DNA of 11,710 nucleotides from Elusimicrobiota bacterium (GTDB lineage: Bacteria > Elusimicrobiota > Elusimicrobia > UBA1565 > UBA9628), in assembly GCA_023249695.1 (NCBI GenBank), contig JAHFCD010000017.1:1-11710 (forward strand), read 5' to 3'. Shown one piece after another: positions 1-6,894 of this stretch (position 1 is its first letter; each line of letters opens with the position of its first letter). Below the pieces are notes generated by a model that was not told where the DNA came from, did no database searches, and worked only from the letters and a program-made list of their open reading frames with translations. A program made the position numbers and the translations under genes.

Positions 1-2
1 CG

Positions 3-50
3 CCAGACGCCGCGGCCTTCGCGGCCGCGTTCGCCGCCTGCTGGTCTTAG
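3..50 (+). CDS. possible 3' tail of an upstream gene (partial)
   Basis: One frame is open from the window edge to a TAG at 48-50 and would encode an Ala/Phe-rich tail ending in Ala-Ala-Cys-Trp-Ser. Third codon positions are mostly G or C, as in the neighbouring genes. The fragment has only 15 codons and no recognisable domain, so it could be non-coding. A second frame stays open to the TAG at 71-73, which makes the assignment uncertain. Confidence 0.3.
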   Translation, partial: PDAAAFAAAFAACWS

Positions 51-78
51 GACCCGCCAACTTGGTAGCCTAGGACTC
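43..78 (+). promoter_or_regulatory. putative leaderless promoter of the ferredoxin reductase gene
   Basis: A -10-like hexamer TAGCCT lies at 66-71, exactly 7 nt before the ATG at 79. Transcription would therefore start at or next to the start codon. No Shine-Dalgarno sequence precedes the ATG, and no convincing -35 box is seen. The hexamer is weak alone, but the same 7-nt spacing recurs before the genes at 1552, 3310 and 9201. The sequence CCTAGGACTC (69-78) resembles a motif found farther upstream of genes 2 and 3. Confidence 0.45.
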
Positions 79-1467
79 ATGGCCGAACTCGGCACGCCGG
101 AACGCCCTCTCGCCGTCGCGATCGTCGGCGCCGGACCCTCCGGCTTCTACGCCGCCGAAGCCCTGCTCAAGGCTCCGGGCATCGCCGTGCGCGTGGATCT
201 GTTCGACCGCCTGCCCACGCCGTACGGCCTCGTGCGCGGCGGCGTCGCCCCCGACCACCAGAAGATCAAAAACGTGGCGGCGGTGTACGAGCGCACGGCC
301 CAGGACCCCCGGGTCCGCTTCTTCGGAGGCGTGAAGCTCGGCGTGGACTTCACCATCGAGGAATTGTCCGCTCGCCACGACGCCGTGATCTACGCCGTCG
401 GCTGCGAAAGCGACCGGCATATGGGCATTCCCGGCGAGGACCTCCCCGGCTCGCACTCCGCCACCGAGTTCGTCGGGTGGTACAACGGCCACCCCGACCA
501 CCGCGAACGGACCTTCGATCTGAGCACGGGCGCCGTCGCCGTCGTCGGCGTGGGCAACGTGGCGATAGACGTCACGCGCATCCTCGCGCGCGACGCGAAG
601 GATCTGGAGCAGACCGACATCGCGGCCTACGCGCTTGACGCGCTGCGCAAGAGCGGAGTCAAGACGGTCTGGCTGCTCGGGCGCCGCGGCCCCGCCGAGG
701 CCGCTTACTCCCCCGCAGAAATCGAGGAGATCGGCGAGCTGACCTCGGCCGATCTCGTCGTCAACCCCGCCGAGGCGGCGCTCAACGGCCAGCCGCTCGA
801 GAGCCTGGACGCCGCGGCGAGGAAAAAGACGGAGTACGTCCAGGAGCACTCGAAGAAGGGCGAGGGAAGCCGTGAGCGCAAGGTGCGCCTGCGCTTTCTC
901 GTCTCCCCCGCGGAGATCGTCGGCGAGAACGGCCGCGTGAGCGCGATGCGCCTGGAAAAGAACAAGCTGGAGAGCGACGGCAAGGGCGGCCTGAAAGCCG
1001 TCGGCACCGGAGTCTTCGAGACGATCAAGATCGGCCTCGTGCTGCGCTCGGTCGGGTACCGCGGCATACCGATCCCCGGCGTGCCCTTCGACGAGAAGTC
1101 GGGCCATATTCCCCACGTCTCGGGCCGCGTCGTCTCCGCCCCGGGCCAGCCTCCGCTTCCGGGCCGATTTGTCGTCGGCTGGGCCAAGCGCGGACCCTCG
1201 GGCCTGATCGGCACCAATCGCGCGGACTCCGTCGCGACGGTCAACTCCCTGCTCGCCGACCTCAAGGCGGGAACCTTGCCGGCGTCCGCCGATTCGTCGC
1301 TCGAGGCGACCTTGCGCCTGTTCGCCGACAAGAAGATCCGCGCGCTGAGCTTCGTCGACTGGCAGATGCTCGACGCCCTCGAGAAGGCCAACGGCACCAA
1401 GGCCGGCAAGATCCGCGAGAAGTTCACCCGCGTGACGGACATGCTCGCCGCGCTTCCTCCGCGATAG
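79..1467 (+). CDS. fprA: ferredoxin/adrenodoxin-type NADP+ reductase (FAD-dependent, FprA-like)
   Basis: This 462-aa protein matches the adrenodoxin reductase/FprA family, which moves electrons between NADPH and a ferredoxin through FAD in the cytoplasm. The N-terminal FAD dinucleotide fold has G17-A-G19-P-S-G22. An NADP-binding fold has VVGVGNVAID at about 155-164. The family C-terminal FAD signature GWAKRGPSGLIGTN lies at about 367-380. Family phrases EFVGWYNGHPDH and RSVGYRGIPIPGVPFD are also present. The length fits the family (about 450-460 aa) and there is no targeting peptide. The start is the ATG 7 nt after a -10-like hexamer. No ferredoxin gene is in the window, so its partner is unknown, and its direction in vivo cannot be read from sequence. 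The gene has its own promoter-like site and lacks the signal/linker module of the three genes after it. Confidence 0.93.
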   Translation: MAELGTPERPLAVAIVGAGPSGFYAAEALLKAPGIAVRVDLFDRLPTPYGLVRGGVAPDHQKIKNVAAVYERTAQDPRVRFFGGVKLGVDFTIEELSARHDAVIYAVGCESDRHMGIPGEDLPGSHSATEFVGWYNGHPDHRERTFDLSTGAVAVVGVGNVAIDVTRILARDAKDLEQTDIAAYALDALRKSGVKTVWLLGRRGPAEAAYSPAEIEEIGELTSADLVVNPAEAALNGQPLESLDAAARKKTEYVQEHSKKGEGSRERKVRLRFLVSPAEIVGENGRVSAMRLEKNKLESDGKGGLKAVGTGVFETIKIGLVLRSVGYRGIPIPGVPFDEKSGHIPHVSGRVVSAPGQPPLPGRFVVGWAKRGPSGLIGTNRADSVATVNSLLADLKAGTLPASADSSLEATLRLFADKKIRALSFVDWQMLDALEKANGTKAGKIREKFTRVTDMLAALPPR

Positions 1468-1477
1468 CGCCCCCGCA

Positions 1478-1551
1478 TAGGCCATCTCCGGCCGGACCGA
1501 TAGGCCTAAGGACTCTTTCGCCGTTTCATGCTTCCTCTTACAATCACGGTC
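1478..1551 (+). promoter_or_regulatory. promoter region of gene 2, copy A of a duplicated element
   Basis: This 74-bp stretch aligns with 3238-3309 at about three quarters identity by hand, with one 2-nt gap. Elements in order: TAGGCC (1478-1483) inverted against GGCCTA (1503-1508); between them the perfect 10-bp palindrome TCCGGCCGGA (1487-1496); CCTAAGGACTC (1505-1515); then a -10 hexamer TACAAT (1539-1544), 7 nt before the ATG at 1552. A weak -35 could lie around TTTCGC (1516-1521). No Shine-Dalgarno is visible. The palindrome could be an operator, or part of a terminator for gene 1, but no T-run follows it. Confidence 0.6.
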
Positions 1552-3240
1552 ATGCTCCGCGTCGTGACCGCCCTGCTCGTCCTTGCCGTTCCTTCCTTTG
1601 CCCAAGTGCGGAGCAATGCCGTTTCCGTCTCTCCCAATATTATTCCGGGGAACATCGCCGTGACTCCGTCGGCGTCGGTGACGGCGATCGGCCTGGCGTC
1701 GCTGCCGTCGATGATATCGCCGCTTCCCGTCCTGTCCGCGCCGAACGCCCTCAAGCCCGCTCCCGCCATCGCCGTTCAGGCCGTTCCCGCCGCCCTGTCC
1801 GCCGCTTTGTCCGCCGTTCCAACCGCCGCGCCCTCCTCACCGGACAAGGCCGCCGTCTCCGTGGAACGCCAGCAAGAAGAGGCCGGCGCGATGTTCGACG
1901 GCACCACGGCCGCCCGGCCGGAAAGCCAGGCGTGGTCGCTGCCCGACGGCGGACCGCTGATGGGCCGCGCCCTTCGTCCGCGGGGCTACGTCTTCGGCGG
2001 ACGCCGCTACATCGACCTGATGAACCCCGCGGCCGTGCGCCTGCGCGGAAAAGACGGCCGGCCCAGGGACTTCATCTGGGTGCGCGCCGTGCGCGCGGGC
2101 TACGCCACGACGGTCGGCCCGATCGGGGAGGTCGCGACCGGCGGCTACCTGTCCGACACCTTGCTCTTCGAGCTTCGTCCGGGGCGCGCGCCGCGCTTCA
2201 TCGAGCGCGCGCTCGAGTCGACGCCCGAGCGCCTGAGGGAGGACCCGCGGCTCTCGCGGCTGAAGCTTCGCGGGCGCGACGAGCGCGGGCGCTTCACGAC
2301 CGAGGAACGGCTCTATCTCGGCGTGACCGACCATGCCGTCCATGGCGCGATGACGGAGAAGACCTCGGTCAACGCCTTCGTTTCGATCGTCGTCGATCAG
2401 GGCGGCGTGCCGCGCGTCGCCCGGGACGAGGCCGGCGCGCCGCGACTCGTCGCGCTGAGCCCCGAGCCGCTGCGAAACTCCGACGGCACCTTCAGCGTCG
2501 TCGACGCCAAGAACGGCGTCCTCGCCGCCGACAACGCGGGCAACGCGCGCATGCTCTCGCGCCATCGCTACGCGGCGAGCGACCCGCGCCTGCCCACGAG
2601 CTTTTCCCCGGCCGACTACGCCGAGCAGAGCTTTCCCCTCTCCCGGAATGAGCTCGAGCGCGGCCCCGACTGGAGCCGGCTCATGAAGGACCTCGCCGCG
2701 CGCGAAGCCCTGCGCGGAACGGATCTCCCCGAGCATTATCCCGCCGAACGCCTCTGGAACGGCGCGGCCAAGGGCCACGGCCCCGGCGCGCCGCCCGTCC
2801 GCATGCGCCGCCGCGGCGGCTCGCTCTTCGTTTCCGAGGGCTTCGGCTACCCGTGGGTGTGGGCGGGGAGCGTGCCGAAAAACACCGCCACGGTCTTGGC
2901 GGACGGTCAGACCGCATTCTTGAGCTTCGACCACGAGATCCGTTTTTTGAACGTCGGCGGCAAGCGCAAGCGCGTCTACTCGTTGTCCCTCAAGCTCCGC
3001 GACGCCGCGCTCGATCGCGTGATCGCCTACTACGCGGACGCGGTCCAGCCGCAGCGGCCCTACGAGACCGCCAACCCCGGTATCCCCGATCTGTGGCATG
3101 TCTACCCGACCGGACGCGTGATCAACGACGACGGCACGGTCGACACCTTCGAGGGCGCGGCCGACTCCAACGTCGTTCGCCGCCGCTGGAACCTGGCCCG
3201 CCTGCTGACGGAGTCCGGCTGGACGCTTTCCCCGAACTAG
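1552..3240 (+). CDS. exported GH130-like beta-propeller protein with signal peptide and Ala/Pro-rich linker
   Basis: This 562-aa protein has three parts. Residues 1-17 form a signal peptide (PSFA, cleavage predicted before Gln18). Residues 18-114 are rich in Ala, Pro, Ser and Val and end in MFDG (Phe115). The rest resembles glycoside hydrolase family 130, five-bladed propellers that phosphorolyse or hydrolyse beta-mannosides. Supporting features are EDPR at 230-233, a following YLGVTDHAVHG stretch with Asp260 as candidate acid, KNGVLAADNAGNARMLSRH, and a C-terminal VYPTGRV...DDGTV...EGAADSNV region (517-542) typical of the last blade. The match is by eye and the sequence is diverged, so substrate and activity are unknown. 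The ATG at 1552 is preferred over that at 1528, because 1528 lies upstream of the -10 box. Promoter and signal peptide are near-copies of those of the next gene. Confidence 0.68.
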   Translation: MLRVVTALLVLAVPSFAQVRSNAVSVSPNIIPGNIAVTPSASVTAIGLASLPSMISPLPVLSAPNALKPAPAIAVQAVPAALSAALSAVPTAAPSSPDKAAVSVERQQEEAGAMFDGTTAARPESQAWSLPDGGPLMGRALRPRGYVFGGRRYIDLMNPAAVRLRGKDGRPRDFIWVRAVRAGYATTVGPIGEVATGGYLSDTLLFELRPGRAPRFIERALESTPERLREDPRLSRLKLRGRDERGRFTTEERLYLGVTDHAVHGAMTEKTSVNAFVSIVVDQGGVPRVARDEAGAPRLVALSPEPLRNSDGTFSVVDAKNGVLAADNAGNARMLSRHRYAASDPRLPTSFSPADYAEQSFPLSRNELERGPDWSRLMKDLAAREALRGTDLPEHYPAERLWNGAAKGHGPGAPPVRMRRRGGSLFVSEGFGYPWVWAGSVPKNTATVLADGQTAFLSFDHEIRFLNVGGKRKRVYSLSLKLRDAALDRVIAYYADAVQPQRPYETANPGIPDLWHVYPTGRVINDDGTVDTFEGAADSNVVRRRWNLARLLTESGWTLSPN

Positions 3241-3309
3241 GCCCTCCGGCCGGAGCGGTGGGCCTTAGGGCTCTTACGGCGATCCGCCCTCCCTAATACA
3301 ATGATGGGG
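3238..3309 (+). promoter_or_regulatory. promoter region of the glycogen synthase gene, copy B of the duplicated element
   Basis: This is the counterpart of 1478-1551. AGGCCC (3239-3244) is inverted against GGGCCT (3260-3265), around the same palindrome TCCGGCCGGA (3245-3254). CCTTAGGGCTC (3263-3273) ends exactly 37 nt before the ATG, as in copy A. The -10 hexamer TACAAT (3297-3302) lies 7 nt before the ATG at 3310. The element begins inside the TAG stop codon of gene 2. No Shine-Dalgarno is seen. Confidence 0.6.
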
Positions 3310-5175
3310 ATGCTTCGTGTCTTGATCGCCGTTCTGCTGATCCCGATGCCGTCTTACGCCCAGATGAGGGGCAAGACGGTCGCCGTCGTGCCGAGCCTGG
3401 GCTTCGGCGCCGGTTCGGTGATGACATCGGCGCCGTCGCTCATCAACGCTTCCCTGCCGTCGCTGCCTTCGCCGCTGGCCGCCCTCGGCGCCCTCGCGCC
3501 CGCCCCTTCCGTCATGCCGCGGGCCGCCGCCGCGCCCGTCGCCGCCGCTCCGGCCGTGTCCGCCGCCCCGGCCGCCTTGGGCGCCCTCAATTCCGCCGTC
3601 GCCGCCGCGCCCGAGAAGCCCGCGGCCCCGGCCGCCGCGGCGGTCCCCGCCGAGAGTCAAAAAGCCGAGTCGAGCGCGCTCTTCGACGGCGCGATGAAGA
3701 TTCTCATCGCCGGCTCCGAGGCCGTGCCCTTCATCAAGACCGGCGGCCTGGCCGACGTCGTCGACGCCGTGTCGCGCGGCCTCGCCTCGCGCGGCCACGA
3801 CGTGACCATCGTCCTGCCGAAATACCGGGACCTCAAGACCGCCGGCGTCGAGCTCGCGCCCGCGGGCCGCGTGCTCGTGCCGATCGACGGGCGCGTCGAG
3901 ACGGCGAACCTGCTCGTCGGCATGCGCGACGGCGTGCGCGTCGTGCTCCTCGAGCACCCCGAGTTCTACGAGCGCTCGGGCGGACCCTACGCCGCCAAGC
4001 ACGCCGCGCTCGGCCTTTCCGCCTACGACGCGGCCGGCATCGACGACGCCGACGAGCGCTTCGGCTTCTACGCGCGCGCGGCCCTCGAGGCGATGCGCGT
4101 CCTCGACATCAAGCCCGACATCATCCATGCCCACGATTGGCACGCGGCCCTGATCCCCGCGTTCCTCAAGTCCGCCGCCTACAAGAACGACCCGTTCTTC
4201 GCGGACACGAAGACCGCGCTGACGATCCACAACATCGCCTTCCAGGGCGCGTTCGCGCTGGCGACCGCGGTCAAGCTCGGCTTCGACGAGGCGCACCTCG
4301 CGCACTTCGGCGGCTCCAACTATCTCAAGTCCGGCATCGCGCACGCCGACGCGGTGACGACGGTGAGCCCGACCTACGCGCGCGAGATCATCGAGAACCC
4401 GCTGTTCGGCATGGGGCTCGAGGAGACCTTGCGCGCCCGCGGCGAGGTGCACGGCATCCTCAACGGCATCGACCCGGCGCTGTACGATCCCGCGACGGAC
4501 CCCCTCCTCGCGCGCAACTACGGCGTGGACGACGCCGCCGAGGGCAAGGCCGCCAACAAGGCCGTGCTCCAGGAAAAGCTCGGCCTCGACGCCGCGCCCG
4601 GCGCGCCGCTGTTCGTCGTCGCCTCCCGACTCGCCCACCAGAAGGGCATCGACATGATCTTCGACTCCGCGCGCGACATCGTGCGCCTGGGCGGACAGCT
4701 GGCCATCATGGGCACCGGCGACGCCCAGACCGAGGCGCTGCGCGCCGCGCTCGTCCTCGCCTTCCCCGGCAAGGTCGCCTCCCACCCGTTCGACGAGAAC
4801 GCCGTGCGCCTCCTCTTCGCCGCGGCCGACTTCCTGCTCATGCCCTCGCGCTTCGAGCCCTGCGGCCTGTCCCAGCTCATCGCCCAGCGCTACGGGGCCC
4901 TGCCCCTGGTGACGAGCACCGGCGGCCTCGCCGACACCGTCGTGGACCTGCGCGACGACCCGGTCCACGGCAACGGCCTGGTCATCCGCGCGATCGCCTC
5001 GATCTCGCTGTCCCGCGCCGTCGCCGACGCGATCTCCGGCTATCACCATCCGCAGGCGTTCCCGCTCGCGCGCCGCGCCGCGATGACGAAGGACTCCTCC
5101 TGGGAGCTTTCCCTCGACGTGTACGAGGCGCTGTTCCGCCGCCTCGTCAGGGCCGAAAGGCCCGAATCGCGCTAG
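3310..5175 (+). CDS. glgA: GT5 glycogen synthase carrying an N-terminal signal peptide and Ala/Pro-rich linker
   Basis: Residues 129-621 form a complete glycogen/starch synthase (EC 2.4.1.21 type), which extends alpha-1,4-glucan from ADP-glucose. The catalytic region of about 493 aa is close to the usual 477 aa. Landmarks: KTGGLADV (Lys143), HAHDW (273-277), TIHNIAFQG, GILNGID, SRLAHQKG (Arg440 and Lys445, which contact the nucleotide sugar in the family), EPCGLSQ (Glu516) and TGGLADTV. Before it lie a signal peptide (1-17, PSYA, Gln18 next), a linker of about 105 residues dominated by Ala and Pro, and LFDG (Phe125). The start at 3310 is chosen because ATGs at 3301 and 3304 overlap or abut the -10 box. 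The family is normally cytoplasmic, so an export signal is surprising. The Met at residue 129 could be an internal start, but no promoter or Shine-Dalgarno precedes it. Confidence 0.9.
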   Translation: MLRVLIAVLLIPMPSYAQMRGKTVAVVPSLGFGAGSVMTSAPSLINASLPSLPSPLAALGALAPAPSVMPRAAAAPVAAAPAVSAAPAALGALNSAVAAAPEKPAAPAAAAVPAESQKAESSALFDGAMKILIAGSEAVPFIKTGGLADVVDAVSRGLASRGHDVTIVLPKYRDLKTAGVELAPAGRVLVPIDGRVETANLLVGMRDGVRVVLLEHPEFYERSGGPYAAKHAALGLSAYDAAGIDDADERFGFYARAALEAMRVLDIKPDIIHAHDWHAALIPAFLKSAAYKNDPFFADTKTALTIHNIAFQGAFALATAVKLGFDEAHLAHFGGSNYLKSGIAHADAVTTVSPTYAREIIENPLFGMGLEETLRARGEVHGILNGIDPALYDPATDPLLARNYGVDDAAEGKAANKAVLQEKLGLDAAPGAPLFVVASRLAHQKGIDMIFDSARDIVRLGGQLAIMGTGDAQTEALRAALVLAFPGKVASHPFDENAVRLLFAAADFLLMPSRFEPCGLSQLIAQRYGALPLVTSTGGLADTVVDLRDDPVHGNGLVIRAIASISLSRAVADAISGYHHPQAFPLARRAAMTKDSSWELSLDVYEALFRRLVRAERPESR

Positions 5176-5199
5176 GCCCTCTCCCGCCTCTTCAGGGCC
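5175..5199 (+). repeat. inverted repeat after the glycogen synthase gene
   Basis: GGCCCT (5175-5180) pairs with AGGGCC (5194-5199) across 13 nt, starting on the last base of the TAG stop codon. It resembles the outer arms of the elements at 1478 and 3238 but lacks the inner palindrome. No T-run follows, so I do not call it an intrinsic terminator. Confidence 0.4.
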
Positions 5200-5233
5200 C
5201 CCCAGGCCCCGCCCCTCGGTCCCCATAAGCCGC

Positions 5234-5245
5234 TATCCTCCCAGT
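5234..5245 (+). promoter_or_regulatory. putative leaderless promoter of the metallopeptidase-like gene
   Basis: A -10-like hexamer TATCCT (5234-5239) lies 6 nt before the ATG at 5246. No Shine-Dalgarno or clear -35 is seen. The spacing matches the other putative leaderless starts of the window. It would also drive the closely packed genes that follow, down to 9162. Confidence 0.5.
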
Positions 5246-6883
5246 ATGAAGCGGACGCTGTCGTCGATTCTCGCCCTGACGCTCGGCCTGGGAGCCGTTC
5301 CCGCCCAGGCTCAAACGGCGCTCGGCCGGGTTTCTCTGACCGCCCCGCTCTCCGCGCCCACGCCGGTTCCCGGCGGCATCGCCCCGATCCTGGGGACCCT
5401 GACGCCGACTTTGGCCGTTCCCGCGTTGACCGTCGCGCTGACCCCGGCCGCCTTCGCGCCTCTGGGGATCGATCCCCTTCAGAAACCCGCGGCCGCGTCC
5501 CCCCTCCAGGCGATTCCCGCCACCGTCTTGCCCGTCTCCGCGATTCCCGTCGCGCCCCTCTTGCCGCCGTCCCGGACCCCGCCCGCTTCGCCGATGGACA
5601 GCCTGCGCGCGCTCGCGGCGCCGGACGCCCTGGCCCGGACCGTCTCGCATTTCGACGGCGCGGCTTCGAAGCCGGACGAGGACGCCGAGCCGATTCCCGC
5701 CCGGTCCGACTCCGCGCAGCCCGCGCTCGACAAGCCCTCCGCGCCCGAGCCGGGCAAGCCCGAGAAGAAAGACCCTCACCCCCTCTACTCGATCGGCGGC
5801 CGCGGCCTCATGGTCGGCACGGCGATCGCGGCGGCGGCCCCGATCCTGTGGGACGCGGCTCCGTCGCTGCACTTCATCTTCACCTACATCGCGGCGAGCG
5901 TCCTCATGCTGGCGATCGCCGTCCCCGTCGAGATCGGCGTCCGCGTTTGGCGCCGAGCGCACCGCTCTTCGCAGGACAAAGCCCAGCCGCCGCCCACCTG
6001 GCGCAAGAAGCTCGGCGCCCTCGCCATCGGCGCGGCGCTCGGCCTCGCCATCGGCGCGGCGCCGACCGTGTACCAGGCCCCGCTGACCGACCAGGTCCAC
6101 GCCTGGCAGGACTCGCGCCTCGCCCCCGACAAGCGCACGGAGGCGCACCGCCTCGTCGGCGGCGCCGCGGAAGCGGAAACGATCGCGCTTCTGTCCCAGA
6201 ATCCGGTCGGCCGGGACGTCCTGAACCATCTGCGCGACCGCGGCGGCGTCCTGCGCATGCCGATGTTCTTCGTCTCTAAGCAGCCTGACTCCTACGCCGA
6301 GCACGAGGACCTGTTCGACGGCGTCTATCTCGCCGCCGACCAGATCACCGAGCGCGGCTGGACCGTGGACCAATTCCTCAAGGACCCCTCCCTCCAACGC
6401 CAGCTGATTCGCGACATGCAGTCCACCGTGCTGCACGAGCTCGTCCACGCCGTGCAGGGCCGCCGCGCTCCCTGGACCCCGGGCTACTTTCAGATGCCGG
6501 TCGAGCACGAGTACGAGTCCAACATCCGCCAGCATTACTACATCCACGAGCGCCTGAAGGCCGACCCGTCCGTCGACCTCACCCGGTTCACGCATGACCT
6601 GGACGTCTATGTGGACATGGCCGACAGCCTCGACGTCTATCTGAGCGACCTCGACTCGGTCTATGTGAAGGACGTTCACGTTTCCTCGCCGGTTTTCGAC
6701 GCCCTCCTCGCGAAGACGCGCGCCGCCTGGCCCGCGCACCGCGTCGAAGTCTATTTGATCATGGCCGAGCGCGCGACGCGCGCAAACCAGGCCGGATCGG
6801 CTAAAATGTACATGCAGAAGGCGAAGGACGCGGCCAAAGAGGCCGGGCTTCCCGAGCCGACCGCGCTCGTCGCCTCTCGCTGA
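5246..6883 (+). CDS. membrane-anchored HExxH zinc metallopeptidase-like protein with signal peptide and linker
   Basis: I do not recognise the family of this 545-aa protein, but its architecture is clear. Residues 1-22 form a signal peptide ending in AQA, with Gln23 next. An Ala/Pro/Leu-rich segment follows, ending in HFDG (Phe136). A charged Pro-rich stretch leads to hydrophobic segments at about 187-205 and 208-231, a strongly basic loop (RVWRRAHR through WRKK), and another hydrophobic segment at about 256-276. The C-terminal domain has H397-E-L-V-H401, a zinc-binding HExxH motif. EHEYESN (420-426) downstream offers a glutamate as third ligand, as in gluzincins. By the positive-inside rule the catalytic domain would face away from the cytoplasm. 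Proteolytic activity is inferred from the motif only. It is the first gene of a probable four-gene operon and shares its N-terminal design with the two genes before it. Confidence 0.72.
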   Translation: MKRTLSSILALTLGLGAVPAQAQTALGRVSLTAPLSAPTPVPGGIAPILGTLTPTLAVPALTVALTPAAFAPLGIDPLQKPAAASPLQAIPATVLPVSAIPVAPLLPPSRTPPASPMDSLRALAAPDALARTVSHFDGAASKPDEDAEPIPARSDSAQPALDKPSAPEPGKPEKKDPHPLYSIGGRGLMVGTAIAAAAPILWDAAPSLHFIFTYIAASVLMLAIAVPVEIGVRVWRRAHRSSQDKAQPPPTWRKKLGALAIGAALGLAIGAAPTVYQAPLTDQVHAWQDSRLAPDKRTEAHRLVGGAAEAETIALLSQNPVGRDVLNHLRDRGGVLRMPMFFVSKQPDSYAEHEDLFDGVYLAADQITERGWTVDQFLKDPSLQRQLIRDMQSTVLHELVHAVQGRRAPWTPGYFQMPVEHEYESNIRQHYYIHERLKADPSVDLTRFTHDLDVYVDMADSLDVYLSDLDSVYVKDVHVSSPVFDALLAKTRAAWPAHRVEVYLIMAERATRANQAGSAKMYMQKAKDAAKEAGLPEPTALVASR

Positions 6884-6894
6884 CCTCGAACGCC

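Noticed and set aside
1478..1508. Intrinsic terminator after gene 1
   Set aside because: The inverted arms are not followed by a T-run, and the element is duplicated as part of a promoter region; I treat it as regulatory.
70..1605. 511-codon open frame on the - strand opposite the ferredoxin reductase
   Set aside because: The + strand has clear family motifs; the antisense product is Arg/Gly/Asp/Glu-rich with no domain, as expected from high-GC third positions.
3694..5175. Internal ATG as the true glycogen synthase start
   Set aside because: It sits exactly at the catalytic domain start, but no -10 or Shine-Dalgarno precedes it, while the upstream signal peptide and promoter match those of gene 2. 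Kept as an alternative.
3274..5226. 650-codon antisense frame over glycogen synthase
   Set aside because: Low-complexity Gly/Arg/Glu/Val composition and perfect overlap with an intact glgA; a GC shadow.
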